In this document: one piece after another, positions 16,504-24,999 of the stretch | How the letters are laid out: every line of letters begins with the position of its first letter | Numbering within the stretch: position 1 is the stretch's first letter | Assembly (NCBI GenBank): GCA_904420535.1 | Contig: CAJFVQ010000007.1 | Span: forward strand, 1-44,412 | Direction of reading: 5' to 3' | From: Candidatus Cryptoclostridium obscurum | Lineage (GTDB): Bacteria; Bacillota; Dehalobacteriia; UBA7702 | Length of the DNA stretch: 44,412 nt | Notes under the pieces: model-generated | Database searches by the model: none | Seen by the model: only the letters and a program-made list of their open reading frames with translations | Told to the model about the DNA's origin: nothing | Translations under genes and position numbers: made by a program

Positions 16504-18063
16504 TTACGAACGATGCAATAACTTTTTCACCAATGATAAGGCAGCCTTCCCTTCATCGATCCGCAATACTAAGGTAACAACAAAATAAACAAGCAATCCC
16601 GCCAAAGTCGGGACAAATACTGTCACCAATTTTCCTAACACACCGACAAAAAGATCATCCACCAAAAGTCGGACGCCATAAACAGCACATCCCATCACTG
16701 CAGCCGCCAAAAATACTTTCAATAAATCGAAGCAAAACTTTTTGGACAGGAATCCCAATCCCCGTTTTTCCAAAGAAATAATCAAAACCAAGGCATTGAT
16801 GATACAGGAAATCGAGGAAGCCACCGCAAGACCCGCCACATCAAAAGGATCTGTCAACACCATACATAAAAGGATATTGGAAACAATAGCGCAAACCCCG
16901 GCAATCAGCGGCACTTTGCCACTTTGTTCTGCAAAAAAAGCACGACTTAAAATTGTTTGCACTGTGTAACCCACCATCCCTAGAGATAGGAATACCAAAG
17001 CCCGGGCAGTAATATCCACGGAAAAGGCATCAAACTCACCGCCGCCATAGACCAGATCTACCAGAGGACGAGCCAAAGTCATCATCCCCACCATTAACGG
17101 CACCACAAAAAATAAAGAAGAATGAATGACGCTGGAAATGGTATCTCGAAAAGCAGTAGCTTCATTTTGAGCCGTGAGCTTCGACAATCTGGGGAAAATT
17201 ACATTTGTAACAGATAAAACAAAAACACCGGTGATGATCAAATACAGATTATTCGCAAACTCAATGGCAGAAACACCAGCCCCCTGAAAGAGATGGGAAC
17301 CGAACCGCGTATTGATGGCTAAATTGATGGGTTGTACCCAAGTACTGACCATGACGGGCAACATCAGGACGAACACCTTTTTCATTCCTTCCGAACGGAA
17401 ATGGAACGAAGGACGGTACAAATATCCTTTTTTCACAAGGGAAGGAACCTGAACCAAAGCCTGTAATAACCAACCCAATAAAAAGGCCAGGGCCAAACCG
17501 TAAATACCAAAGCGATCGTTAAAAAAGATGAAATATAAGATCACCGCGATATTGGAGACCACACTGATTAGGGCCGGAATATTAAACTCATCCATGGACT
17601 GGAGCACCCCGACCATGGAAAAAGCAATGCCCGTAAAAAGCACTGATGGAAACATCAATCGCGTCAAAGAGATACATAATTCCCTGGTCTCGGCATCATA
17701 ACCGTCGGCAAAAAGCGTAACCAGCTGATCGGCAAATACAATACCCAATACGGTGAGAATACAACAAAGCAGGGAGATCAGTGTAAAAAAATCATTGGAG
17801 AAACGAAATGCTTCTTTTTTCCCTTTGTTCGTCAAATATTCATTGAATACGGGAATGAAACAGGCTGCCACCGCAGAAGCAAACACAGCGTCGAAAAACA
17901 CCCGGGGAATGCGGCTTGCTGCAAGAAAGGCATTGGTTTCCATACCGCTGCCATAAGTAACGGAGAGCAAACGATCCCTTAAAAGGCCCAATATTTTGCC
18001 CAGTAGGGTCAAAACCATCACCCAACTCACTGTTTTTACCGCACTTTTTTTTCCCTTCGTCAT
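16504..18063 (-). CDS. MurJ/MviN-family lipid flippase (copy 2)
   Basis: About 519 residues and 13-14 transmembrane segments. The N-terminal KILGLLRDRLLSVTYG matches the MurJ GxxR(E/D) region, and ALISVVSNIAVILYF is typical mid-protein. It is clearly diverged from copy 1 at 6913. It heads the unit that continues with the GT4-CsaB fusion, 31 bp away, so it may flip the pyruvylated polymer intermediate rather than lipid II (inference). I prefer ATG 18063, with GAGGAGA upstream, over ATG 18114, which has no ribosome site. An in-between ATG at about 18093 also lacks one. Confidence 0.87.
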   Translation of the reverse strand: MTKGKKSAVKTVSWVMVLTLLGKILGLLRDRLLSVTYGSGMETNAFLAASRIPRVFFDAVFASAVAACFIPVFNEYLTNKGKKEAFRFSNDFFTLISLLCCILTVLGIVFADQLVTLFADGYDAETRELCISLTRLMFPSVLFTGIAFSMVGVLQSMDEFNIPALISVVSNIAVILYFIFFNDRFGIYGLALAFLLGWLLQALVQVPSLVKKGYLYRPSFHFRSEGMKKVFVLMLPVMVSTWVQPINLAINTRFGSHLFQGAGVSAIEFANNLYLIITGVFVLSVTNVIFPRLSKLTAQNEATAFRDTISSVIHSSLFFVVPLMVGMMTLARPLVDLVYGGGEFDAFSVDITARALVFLSLGMVGYTVQTILSRAFFAEQSGKVPLIAGVCAIVSNILLCMVLTDPFDVAGLAVASSISCIINALVLIISLEKRGLGFLSKKFCFDLLKVFLAAAVMGCAVYGVRLLVDDLFVGVLGKLVTVFVPTLAGLLVYFVVTLVLRIDEGKAALSLVKKLLHRS

Positions 18064-18158
18064 ACCCGGATTGTTCTCCTCAGAATCGATCATTGCAATA
18101 CAATTTGACGGCATGAAGCATTGTTACACAATAACACAAATCATTTAAGATAACCGCC

Positions 18159-18187
18159 ATTTTATCATAAAGATTATTGTACCCCAA
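18159..18187 (-). promoter_or_regulatory. Promoter for murJ copy 2 / GT4-CsaB unit
   Basis: -35 TTGGGG (18182-18187), 17-bp spacer, -10 TAAAAT (18159-18164) preceded by TGA, giving an extended -10. It lies about 95 bp upstream of the preferred start at 18063. Confidence 0.6.
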
Positions 18188-18433
18188 ACCGGCAGTATTT
18201 TCAACCGAAAACACCAAAGCCCACCAAAAAAACAAGAAAAAGTCGAGGGATTTTCCTCATGATCTCACAAGAGAAACTTGTGTTTCGTACATACAAAAAA
18301 TCAAATCAAACAATTTTTTTGTAAGATGCTGTCTTCCACTGGAAAACTTTGTGCAAAAACCGACTTAGGACAAAATCCCCTCTAACAGGTGATTTTTTCA
18401 TCAAAAAATCAAATGGATTACAAATATCTCGTC

Positions 18434-18461
18434 TTGCGTTTCAACAGTAATTCAGTAAAAT
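18434..18461 (+). promoter_or_regulatory. Possible promoter for DUF3786 gene
   Basis: TTGCGT (18434-18439), 16-bp spacer, TAAAAT (18456-18461). It is about 28 bp upstream of the start codon. Match quality is moderate. Confidence 0.45.
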
Positions 18462-18488
18462 GAAATCAGAGTATCCGAAAGGAGTTCG

Positions 18489-19115
18489 ATGATGAACGCT
18501 TATGATGAAATTTATCAGCAATTATTGCCCCGTTTAAAAACGTGCGATCTAAAGAAACATGCGGAAAATTTGGGATTAGACTACCAAAATAGCGAAATTA
18601 AAGTCGACTTTATGGGAGAAATTTTCACCGTTACCAATGAGGGAATTGTTCCTTATACCGAAGACGGCAACGCTTATCATGTCCCCATTACCCTTGCCTA
18701 TTATGTTTTATCGGAAGGGAAAGGCGAGCCTTCGGAAAACTTTGTCGCCCGCCATCATCTCGCCAATACTATGACGGGAATGTTTGACAAAACCAGAATC
18801 ACCGAGCCGATCTTAATCGCAACCCAAGGAGATTACAAAGTTTTTTCTCAGGCTGCCGTCAATCTGAAAGGAAAATATATTGGACAAAAAAAAGGCGGTT
18901 ATTTTTGGGTTTTTGATCCTCTCCCTAAAATCCCCGTTGGCTTTACTTTTATTGAGGCCGATGATGAACTCCCTGCAGAACTACTGATTACTGTTCCAGA
19001 CAATGCCACGGACTTTTTAGAATATGAATGTCTCGACGGACTGGAAGGAATTATTGTCGAACGCATTCGTCAAGAAGTGCGTCGTATCGTTCAGAAATCA
19101 CAGACGAAATCATAA
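18489..19115 (+). CDS. DUF3786 domain-containing protein
   Basis: 208 residues, no membrane segment or signal peptide. The pattern of an N-terminal YHVPITLAYYVL block, a central G-rich part, and a C-terminal PVGFTFIEADDELPAELLITVPDNATDFLEYECLDGL block fits DUF3786, a family of unknown function frequent in anaerobes. AAAGGAG precedes the start; ATG 18489 and ATG 18492 are both possible, and the second has better spacing. The split TauE/SafE permease follows 22 bp downstream on the same strand and probably shares the transcript. No function is assigned. Confidence 0.8.
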   Translation: MMNAYDEIYQQLLPRLKTCDLKKHAENLGLDYQNSEIKVDFMGEIFTVTNEGIVPYTEDGNAYHVPITLAYYVLSEGKGEPSENFVARHHLANTMTGMFDKTRITEPILIATQGDYKVFSQAAVNLKGKYIGQKKGGYFWVFDPLPKIPVGFTFIEADDELPAELLITVPDNATDFLEYECLDGLEGIIVERIRQEVRRIVQKSQTKS

Positions 19116-19137
19116 AAGCCTTTAGGAGTGAAAAGAC

Positions 19138-19859
19138 ATGGAAATAGGACTTCTACTATATCTTGTTTTCATGATCGCCCTCTCTGCCTTTGTACAAGGA
19201 CTAACTGGCTTTGGAATCGGTATCTTCCTCATGTGCTTTTTGCCGATTAAATTTGGATACCAGTTTTCTGTAATTATTTGCATTTTTGCGGGATCGTTAT
19301 GAGCTGCGTTCTAATGATTCAAATACATCAACGAATCGATTTTAAAACAATACTCCCAATGATGATCACCACCATGATTGTACAGTACTTTAGCACAGGT
19401 TATCTGTTTCATTTCACCGATCATAGTTTAAAGATAATTCTTGGAATTATCATGATATTTTTTGCAGCGATGTTTGCCTTCCCGCATAAACATTGGCCCG
19501 AAAAAATCCCCACTGTCTTTCATATCCTCGCCGGCGGCATCACCGGAATTTGTGGTTCTCTGGGCGTGGGCGGCCCGCCATTGGGATACTACTGCCATAG
19601 TATTTTCTCAGAAAATACAAGCTATATGATGAATCTGCAATTTTGCTTGCTGGTCACCAGCGGTTTTCTATTTGTACAACACTTTGCGGAAGGGGCTATT
19701 ACCGGAACCATGCTGTTATACTGCGCCATCGCCAGTATAATATGTATTATGGTGTTGATGCCTACAATGAAGTTGTTCCGTAAACTTAACCGTGAAAGGC
19801 TTACAAAAATAATTATTTTATTTCTCATCACTATGGGGATCATAAATTTTATTATGTAA
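19138..19859 (+). pseudogene. TauE/SafE-family membrane permease interrupted by a frameshift
   Basis: Two overlapping frames together encode one permease of about 240 residues. The first (19138-19302, 54 residues, start behind TAGGAGTG) has the first helices, including ALSAFVQGLTGFGIGI. It ends at TGA 19300-19302. The second begins at ATG 19299, overlapping as ATGA, and runs to 19859 with the remaining helices, including GICGSLGVGGPPLGYY, the second family repeat. Joining AGSL to MSCVLM restores a continuous TauE/SafE protein (sulfite or other small anion exporter family). A one-base indel, a sequencing error, or coupled expression of two halves could explain it. The substrate cannot be inferred. 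Confidence 0.7.
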
Positions 19860-19895
19860 CAATGCAAGCAACCAATTCTTTTCATGAAATAATAC

Positions 19896-19926
19896 AAAAG
19901 CGATACCGTGTAACGGTATCGCTTTT
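19896..19926. terminator. Bidirectional terminator between TauE-like gene and the ABC operon
   Basis: A perfect 13-bp stem, AAAAGCGATACCG / CGGTATCGCTTTT (19896-19908 with 19914-19926), has a 5-nt loop. The A/T flanks supply U-tracts in both directions. It lies between convergent genes. Confidence 0.92.
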
Positions 19927-19948
19927 CGCTAATAATTTTATTTAGATT

Positions 19949-20695
19949 TTATTGTTCTAAAGTCCGCTTGAGAAATGCTCTTGTTCGCTCATGTTTGGGA
20001 TTCGTAAAGATCTCTCGGGGATCGCCTTCTTCCACAATAATCCCTTGGTCCATAAAGACCACACGATCGGCAACATCACGAGCAAAAGCCATTTCGTGAG
20101 TTACTACCAGCATGGTGAGGCCCATTTCTGCCAGGGATTTGATTACTTTCAGCACTTCTCCCACCATTTCAGGGTCCAAGGCCGAAGTAGGTTCGTCAAA
20201 GAGCAAAGCATCGGGCTCCATAGACAATGCCCGGGCAATGGCAACGCGCTGTTTTTGGCCGCCACTGAGTTGAGAAGGACGAGCCTCAATGTATTCCGCC
20301 ATCCCCACCTGCTTCAGATATTTCATAGCGATTTCACGAGCTTCCTGTTTCGATTTTTTCAATACCTTGACCGGTCCTACTGTGCAATTATCCAAAACCG
20401 AAAGATTATTGAATAAATTAAACTGCTGGAATACCATACCCAGTTTTGTACGGTACTGGGCGCCGGTGATCTTCCCACCATGGATGCTCTCACCGCGGTA
20501 ATAGATTTCGCCGCTGGAGGCGATCTCCAGTAAATTGATACATCGCAACAGTGTACTCTTTCCCGATCCGGAAGAACCGATCACACAGACGACCTCGCCC
20601 TCGGATACGTCGAAGTTAATATCCTTTAAAACTTCGTTGGCACCAAAGGATTTTTGCAAATGACGCACTTCGATGACTTTTGTTTTATCGCCCAT
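19949..20695 (-). CDS. glnQ: Polar amino-acid ABC transporter ATP-binding protein
   Basis: 248 residues, the usual length. Walker [13 protein letters not shown]-loop VFQQFNLF, signature [15 protein letters not shown], Walker [15 protein letters not shown] and the H-loop VVTHEMAFA are all present. The GlnQ/HisP-type sequence energises import of a polar amino acid together with the upstream permease and binding protein. Its start overlaps the end of the permease gene by 11 bp. A terminator follows at 19896-19926. The specific amino acid cannot be read from the ATPase. Confidence 0.95.
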   Translation of the reverse strand: MGDKTKVIEVRHLQKSFGANEVLKDINFDVSEGEVVCVIGSSGSGKSTLLRCINLLEIASSGEIYYRGESIHGGKITGAQYRTKLGMVFQQFNLFNNLSVLDNCTVGPVKVLKKSKQEAREIAMKYLKQVGMAEYIEARPSQLSGGQKQRVAIARALSMEPDALLFDEPTSALDPEMVGEVLKVIKSLAEMGLTMLVVTHEMAFARDVADRVVFMDQGIIVEEGDPREIFTNPKHERTRAFLKRTLEQ

Positions 20696-21491
20696 GGGTA
20701 TCCTCCACTTTAATTTCAGATTCCGGCGTTGTTTGGGAACCGTGAATGGTATAAGTTGCAGACCCGGCCAATTTCCGCTCCAAAAGACGAAGGAGGCGGG
20801 TAATGGTAAAGGTCATAATCAAGTACATGATACAGGTGATCAGGAATACCTGGAAGTACTTAAAGTTGATCCCAGCGATGGATCTTGAAGCAAAAAACAG
20901 CTCCGTAACGGAAATTACGCTCAGCACCGAAGTATCTTTGATATTGATTACGAATTCATTACCGGTGGCAGGCAAAATATTCCGGAGCACTTGAGGCATG
21001 ACAATATTGACCATAGTTTGCCAGTGATTCATGCCAATAGAATGAGCCGCCTCGAATTGGCCCTTATCTACGGCAATAATGCCGCCGCGGACGATCTCCG
21101 CCATATAAGCCCCGGTATTGATGGAAACAATCACAAAACCGGCCAGTAATACCGGCATGGATTTCCCCGTAGCAAAAGCAAGGCCGTAAAAAATAACCAT
21201 CGCCTGAACGATCATGGGTGTTCCGCGGAAAATTTCAATATAAACGGAAAGTACCCAGTTAATAACTTTAAAAAGCCCTTTTTTCAGCTTGGAATCGGTA
21301 GGGTTTACGGGAATGGTACGGATCATACCAATGATTAGACCAATCACCGAACCGGTGAGGGTACCGGTAATGGCGATCAATAACGTAACACCCGCGCCCC
21401 TTAAAAACATGGGCCAGTAAGTTTGCAGGATTTGCCAGGATTGTGCGATAAACCCGGGATCCGATGAAGTTGCAGCAGCAAGTTCAAACAT
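20685..21491 (-). CDS. glnP: Polar amino-acid ABC transporter permease (GlnP/HisM family)
   Basis: 268 residues with about five transmembrane helices. The cytoplasmic EAA loop ([21 protein letters not shown]) docks the ATPase, and [13 protein letters not shown] is typical of GlnP/HisM/YecS permeases. The start ATG 21491 has AGGAG seven bases upstream. A perfect 22-bp palindrome (21515-21536) lies between it and the binding-protein gene. It belongs to the three-gene operon with the binding protein upstream and the ATPase downstream. Confidence 0.94.
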   Translation of the reverse strand: MFELAAATSSDPGFIAQSWQILQTYWPMFLRGAGVTLLIAITGTLTGSVIGLIIGMIRTIPVNPTDSKLKKGLFKVINWVLSVYIEIFRGTPMIVQAMVIFYGLAFATGKSMPVLLAGFVIVSINTGAYMAEIVRGGIIAVDKGQFEAAHSIGMNHWQTMVNIVMPQVLRNILPATGNEFVINIKDTSVLSVISVTELFFASRSIAGINFKYFQVFLITCIMYLIMTFTITRLLRLLERKLAGSATYTIHGSQTTPESEIKVEDTHGR

Positions 21492-21514
21492 AAGTAGCTC
21501 CTATTTCAGACATT

Positions 21515-21536
21515 GGGGACAGGCATGCCTGTCCCC
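21515..21536. repeat. Perfect 22-bp palindrome between binding-protein and permease genes
   Basis: Two 11-base arms, GGGGACAGGCA and TGCCTGTCCCC, meet with no spacer. There is no U-tract, so it is not a simple terminator. In mRNA it would form a GC-rich hairpin in the intercistronic gap, where such elements often protect the upstream message. The GGGGACAG core recurs once near 1805. Confidence 0.85.
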
Positions 21537-21566
21537 TATCATCCATCGATTTAATTCATATTCAAA

Positions 21567-22427
21567 TCATGATTCGGAAGCGGGTTGATTCATCACAGCA
21601 TTGTCCATAATTTCAAGACGCTCTTCGTCACTGATGCCTGCGAGGATTTCATTGATCTGTGCGACCAGATCATCTCTGCCCTGTTTAATGCCAACGGCGA
21701 TGGCAACATCGTCTTCACTGGCTTCAAAACCTTGTCCTTCCTCGAAAACGACAAAGGTGAAATTACTGTTGGCAGAAGAAGCAGAGATTCCCTCCGGACG
21801 CTCGGAAACATAGCCGTCAATAACGCCGGATTCCAAAGCAACACGCATTGCCGGGAAATCATCCATGGCAGCTTGTTTGTTTACCCCCTCAATCTGGTCA
21901 ATTACACTGTAATGGAAAGTATTAAGCTGGGCAGTCACTTTGGCGCCGGAAAAATCCTGAATGCTGGTGGCATTTTCATAAGGACTTCCTTTTTTCACGA
22001 CCATAACAAGGTCGCTTTCGTAATAGTTATCGGTAAAATCAATGGTTTGTTTTCGTTCTTCGGTAGGAGACATCCCGGCGATAATGGCGTCAATAGTGCC
22101 GGCCTGTAATGCCTGAGGAAGTCCGTCCCAACTGGTTTTTACAATCACAAGTTCTTTGCCGAGCCCCTCGGCAATTCTTTTGGCAATTTCCACATCATAA
22201 CCGCCGGCATAATCGCCGCCTTCAATGGGAACAGCGCCATTGCTGTCATCAAGCTGTGTCCAGTTAAAAGGTGCGTAACCACATTCCATCCCTACCCGGA
22301 ATTGATCGGAGCTTTCTTCTGTCGCAGCTTCTCCTTCGGCATCTTCGCTAGAGCTGCAGGAAGAAAAAGCGAGCACAGCAAAGGCCATCATAAAGACGGC
22401 AATCACTACCCCAAATTTCTTTTTCAT
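21567..22427 (-). CDS. Polar amino-acid ABC transporter substrate-binding lipoprotein
   Basis: 286 residues, solute-binding protein family 3. The N-terminus is a lipoprotein-type signal (MKKKFGVVIAVFMMAFAVLA, then a cysteine at FSSC), followed by a Ser/Glu-rich linker. The mature domain shows FRVGMECGYAPFNW, GYDVEIAKRIAEGLG, WDGLPQALQAGTIDAIIAGM and TEERKQTIDFT, the standard fold for glutamine, histidine, arginine or cystine receptors. I start at ATG 22427, nine bases after GAAAGGA; the longer frame to 22502 adds an implausible hydrophobic leader. It is the first gene of the importer operon and has its own promoter. Confidence 0.93.
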   Translation of the reverse strand: MKKKFGVVIAVFMMAFAVLAFSSCSSSEDAEGEAATEESSDQFRVGMECGYAPFNWTQLDDSNGAVPIEGGDYAGGYDVEIAKRIAEGLGKELVIVKTSWDGLPQALQAGTIDAIIAGMSPTEERKQTIDFTDNYYESDLVMVVKKGSPYENATSIQDFSGAKVTAQLNTFHYSVIDQIEGVNKQAAMDDFPAMRVALESGVIDGYVSERPEGISASSANSNFTFVVFEEGQGFEASEDDVAIAVGIKQGRDDLVAQINEILAGISDEERLEIMDNAVMNQPASES

Positions 22428-22481
22428 AATCTTCATTCCTTTCGCAATTTGTAAAAATACAATAAAAATAATGATAAAAAT

Positions 22482-22510
22482 ATTTTCTCCCAAAATAGCC
22501 AAAATGTCAA
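22482..22510 (-). promoter_or_regulatory. Promoter of the amino-acid importer operon
   Basis: Perfect -35 TTGACA (22505-22510), 17-bp spacer, -10 GAAAAT (22482-22487). It is about 55 bp upstream of the binding-protein start. Confidence 0.65.
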
Positions 22511-22679
22511 GATAAAATCACAGGGAAATATGGGATTCCTGGGAAAAACCATGAAAAATTCAATTTTCCGAAATCAAAACAGATAAGAAATATACCTGGG
22601 ACATCAAATTTTCCCCGTCATTCGCGGATCAACGAGTCTTAAGGAGAAATGAAATACACTTTCACCTCAAACGATGATG

Positions 22680-22688
22680 TGATATAAT
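22680..22688 (+). promoter_or_regulatory. Extended -10 promoter of asnS
   Basis: TGATATAAT (TG-n-TATAAT) gives a perfect extended -10; the -35 region (TTTCAC, 17 bp upstream) is poor. No T-box sequence is visible between here and the start codon. Confidence 0.6.
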
Positions 22689-22778
22689 AATAACCGTTAT
22701 TCACAGCATCATCCATGGACAAGTGGGAACTTTTCCAATCATATTTCCCGATCATGAAAGCGGAAAGGAGTGATTGAT

Positions 22779-24173
22779 ATGACAAAAACAATGCTAAGGA
22801 CCCTATTTTCCAATCCAAAAGCCTACGGAAATCAAACCATTACAGTATGCGGTTGGGTTCGTACCATTCGAAATTCCAAAGCTTTAGGCTTCATAGAATT
22901 AAACGACGGCACGTCTTGCCGCAATTTACAGATTGTTTTAGAACGGGACAAAATGCAAAACTTCTCGGAAATAGTCAAGGAAAATGTGGGGGCTGCTCTC
23001 ACCGTAACAGGCACTGTTTGGTTGACCCCCCAAGCGAAACAACCCTTAGAAGTCCATGCCGAGAAAATCCGGGTAGAAGCATCTTCAGCGCCGGATTATC
23101 CACTGCAAAAGAAACGCCATACCTTGGAGTATCTCCGCACCATTCAGCATTTCCGCCCCCGTACCAATACGTTATCGGCAATTTTTCGCCTTCGTTCTTA
23201 TGTGGCCTTGGCCATTCATAAATTTTTCCACGATAACGGATTCTATTATATCCATACACCGATCATCACCGGCAGCGACTGCGAGGGAGCTGGAGAGATG
23301 TTTCACGTTTCCACCCTGGACGTTAAAAACCCGCCATTAGATGAAAACGGAAACATTGATTATCAAAAGGATTTTTTCCGCAAAGCTACAAATCTCACCG
23401 TCTCCGGACAGCTGGAAGCAGAATGCATGGCCCTTGCCTTTTCCAGGGTTTATACCTTTGGTCCCACGTTCCGAGCGGAAAATTCCAATACGCCGCGGCA
23501 CGCCGCTGAATTTTGGATGATCGAGCCAGAGATCGCCTTTGCGGATCTCCACGATGATATGGAGCTTGCGGAAGCTATGGTCAAATCGGTGTTGAGGGAC
23601 ACTATGTCCCAATGCGCCGATGAAATTCATTTCTTCAATGATTTTTACGATAAAAATCTCATCGAGCGTTTGACGCAAATTATTGAATCAGATTTTGCCC
23701 GTACCACCTACACCCAAGCCATTGCCAAGTTAGAGGAAGTCAAAGACCGCTTTGAATACCCTGTCGCCTGGGGACTGGATCTGCAAACAGAGCATGAACG
23801 GTATCTTACCGAGGAAGTTTTCGGCAAACCCGTTTTCGTCACGGATTACCCCAAGGAAATTAAGGCATTTTATATGCGTCTCAATGATGATAAAAAAACC
23901 GTGGCCGCTATGGATCTCCTCGTTCCCGGTGTCGGGGAAATCATCGGGGGATCCCAAAGGGAGGAACGTTACGACTTGTTGCGAAAACGAATGGAAGAAC
24001 TCGGACTCAACCTTGCGGATTACCAATGGTATCTGGATTTAAGAAAATATGGCGGCGTTAAACACGCTGGCTTTGGTTTGGGATTTGAACGTTTGATCAT
24101 GTATCTGACGGGCATCGCAAATATCCGCGACGTTATTCCCTTTCCCCGCACCACAGGTCAAGCGGAGTTTTAA
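22779..24173 (+). CDS. asnS: Asparaginyl-tRNA synthetase
   Basis: 464 residues, class IIb synthetase. An N-terminal OB-fold anticodon-binding domain ([22 protein letters not shown]) is followed by the catalytic core. Motif 2 is [26 protein letters not shown] cut around FRAE, and motif 3 is [15 protein letters not shown]. The F-x-x-N-T-x-R-H-x-A-E-F context with AENSNT marks AsnRS rather than AspRS. It charges tRNA-Asn directly. The real start is ATG 22779, eight bases after AAAGGAG; a GTG at 22770 would overlap that site. It is monocistronic with no strong terminator seen downstream. Confidence 0.95.
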   Translation: MTKTMLRTLFSNPKAYGNQTITVCGWVRTIRNSKALGFIELNDGTSCRNLQIVLERDKMQNFSEIVKENVGAALTVTGTVWLTPQAKQPLEVHAEKIRVEASSAPDYPLQKKRHTLEYLRTIQHFRPRTNTLSAIFRLRSYVALAIHKFFHDNGFYYIHTPIITGSDCEGAGEMFHVSTLDVKNPPLDENGNIDYQKDFFRKATNLTVSGQLEAECMALAFSRVYTFGPTFRAENSNTPRHAAEFWMIEPEIAFADLHDDMELAEAMVKSVLRDTMSQCADEIHFFNDFYDKNLIERLTQIIESDFARTTYTQAIAKLEEVKDRFEYPVAWGLDLQTEHERYLTEEVFGKPVFVTDYPKEIKAFYMRLNDDKKTVAAMDLLVPGVGEIIGGSQREERYDLLRKRMEELGLNLADYQWYLDLRKYGGVKHAGFGLGFERLIMYLTGIANIRDVIPFPRTTGQAEF

Positions 24174-24267
24174 GAACATAAATATAACATAATTGCCACA
24201 CAAAAAACACAAAAAAGCTTTCTACACTAAACATCATACAGAAGATTAAAAGTTAGGAGGCATGACT

Positions 24268-24813
24268 ATGGCAAACGTAGTAATCTTTAATGGCAGCCCC
24301 AGGAAAAAGGGAGTCACATCACAAATGATCGAAGAAATGATCAAGGGTGCAGAGGAAAAGGGCAAAGAAGTCACGGTATTTCAGTTAAATGACAAAGGTG
24401 TTCGCGGTTGTCAAAGCTGTTTTTACTGCCGCCAGCATGAAGGCTGCGCCTGTAAAGACGATTTGCAGCCTATGTACGACGCCATCAAAAACGCTGACGC
24501 CATTGTATTTGGCTCCCCCATTTATTTCGGCCGTATCACAGGCCAAGCCAAATCTTGGGTAGATCGTCTTTATCCCTGTATTGACGGTAAGTTTCAACCA
24601 CGGTATCCTGGAAAAAAAGTAGCGGCAATTTATGTTCAAGGCGCTCCCGGCGATACTATGTTCCAAGACGAAGTCGAAACTATGGACAATGTTTTTAAAC
24701 GGTTCGGCTGGGAAGTCGTTGAAAACATCATCGTCAGTGGCACCAGTTCTCCCGAGTTTTCTCTCAGCGATGAATTGAAAGCCAAAGCACATGAGGTTGG
24801 CGCAAATCTTTAA
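24268..24813 (+). CDS. Flavodoxin-like NAD(P)H-dependent FMN oxidoreductase with cysteine cluster
   Basis: 181 residues, flavodoxin fold. The FMN phosphate loop is GSPRKKGVTSQM at residues 8-19. FGSPIYFGRITGQAKSWVDR is the second FMN-binding loop. Between them lies a compact CQSCFYC...C-x-C cluster (C-x2-C-x2-C-x5-C), reminiscent of the Fe-S motif of iron-sulfur flavoproteins. Its role is probably electron transfer or reduction of quinones or other small acceptors in an anaerobe; the substrate is unknown. ATG 24268 lies seven bases after AGGAGG; ATG 24262 is too close. It has its own terminator and precedes rubrerythrin. Confidence 0.87.
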   Translation: MANVVIFNGSPRKKGVTSQMIEEMIKGAEEKGKEVTVFQLNDKGVRGCQSCFYCRQHEGCACKDDLQPMYDAIKNADAIVFGSPIYFGRITGQAKSWVDRLYPCIDGKFQPRYPGKKVAAIYVQGAPGDTMFQDEVETMDNVFKRFGWEVVENIIVSGTSSPEFSLSDELKAKAHEVGANL

Positions 24814-24859
24814 TCAGGTACAGGAATAAAACAAATTGCATCGCGTCTCAATTACAATC

Positions 24860-24891
24860 AAAGAGCATCGTTTGTAACGATGCTCTTTTTT
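24860..24891 (+). terminator. Rho-independent terminator after the flavoprotein gene
   Basis: AAGAGCATCG / CGATGCTCTT stem (24861-24870 with 24878-24887), 7-nt loop, followed by a T-run to 24891. Confidence 0.92.
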
Positions 24892-24999
24892 ATGAATTCA
24901 AAACAACGATCTCCCCAGATCTTTCGGAAGGTTTTCAGAATTTTTTGGGAAAAAGTGGGCATATTAGTAAAAATGAAACATTGGGAGGAATTTTTTTCA

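Larger units (their letters stand above)
18115..18488. other. Divergent intergenic region between murJ copy 2 and DUF3786
   Basis: No gene is seen. The region holds a minus-strand promoter (18159-18187) and a plus-strand promoter (18434-18461). It also holds a small hairpin CACAAG/CTTGTG (18266-18282) and an AT-rich perfect hairpin, TGATTTTTT/AAAAAATCA (18390-18411), just upstream of the plus promoter. The rest is A/T-rich. Confidence 0.6.

Noticed and set aside
1853-18114. SLH-domain surface protein or an S-layer gene in the locus
   Set aside because: CsaB suggests one should exist, but no frame in the window shows SLH repeats.
19278-19859. Stand-alone small permease starting at TTG 19278
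   Set aside because: The N-terminal helices of the family are present just upstream in another frame, so this is the second part of a split TauE/SafE protein.
22500-22778. T-box leader for asnS
   Set aside because: No GGTGG-type antiterminator sequence and no specifier-loop-like structure seen; only an extended -10 promoter.
24880-24999. N-terminal extension of rubrerythrin
   Set aside because: It starts within the terminator of the preceding gene and adds non-conserved residues; ATG 25000 with GGGAGG is the real start.
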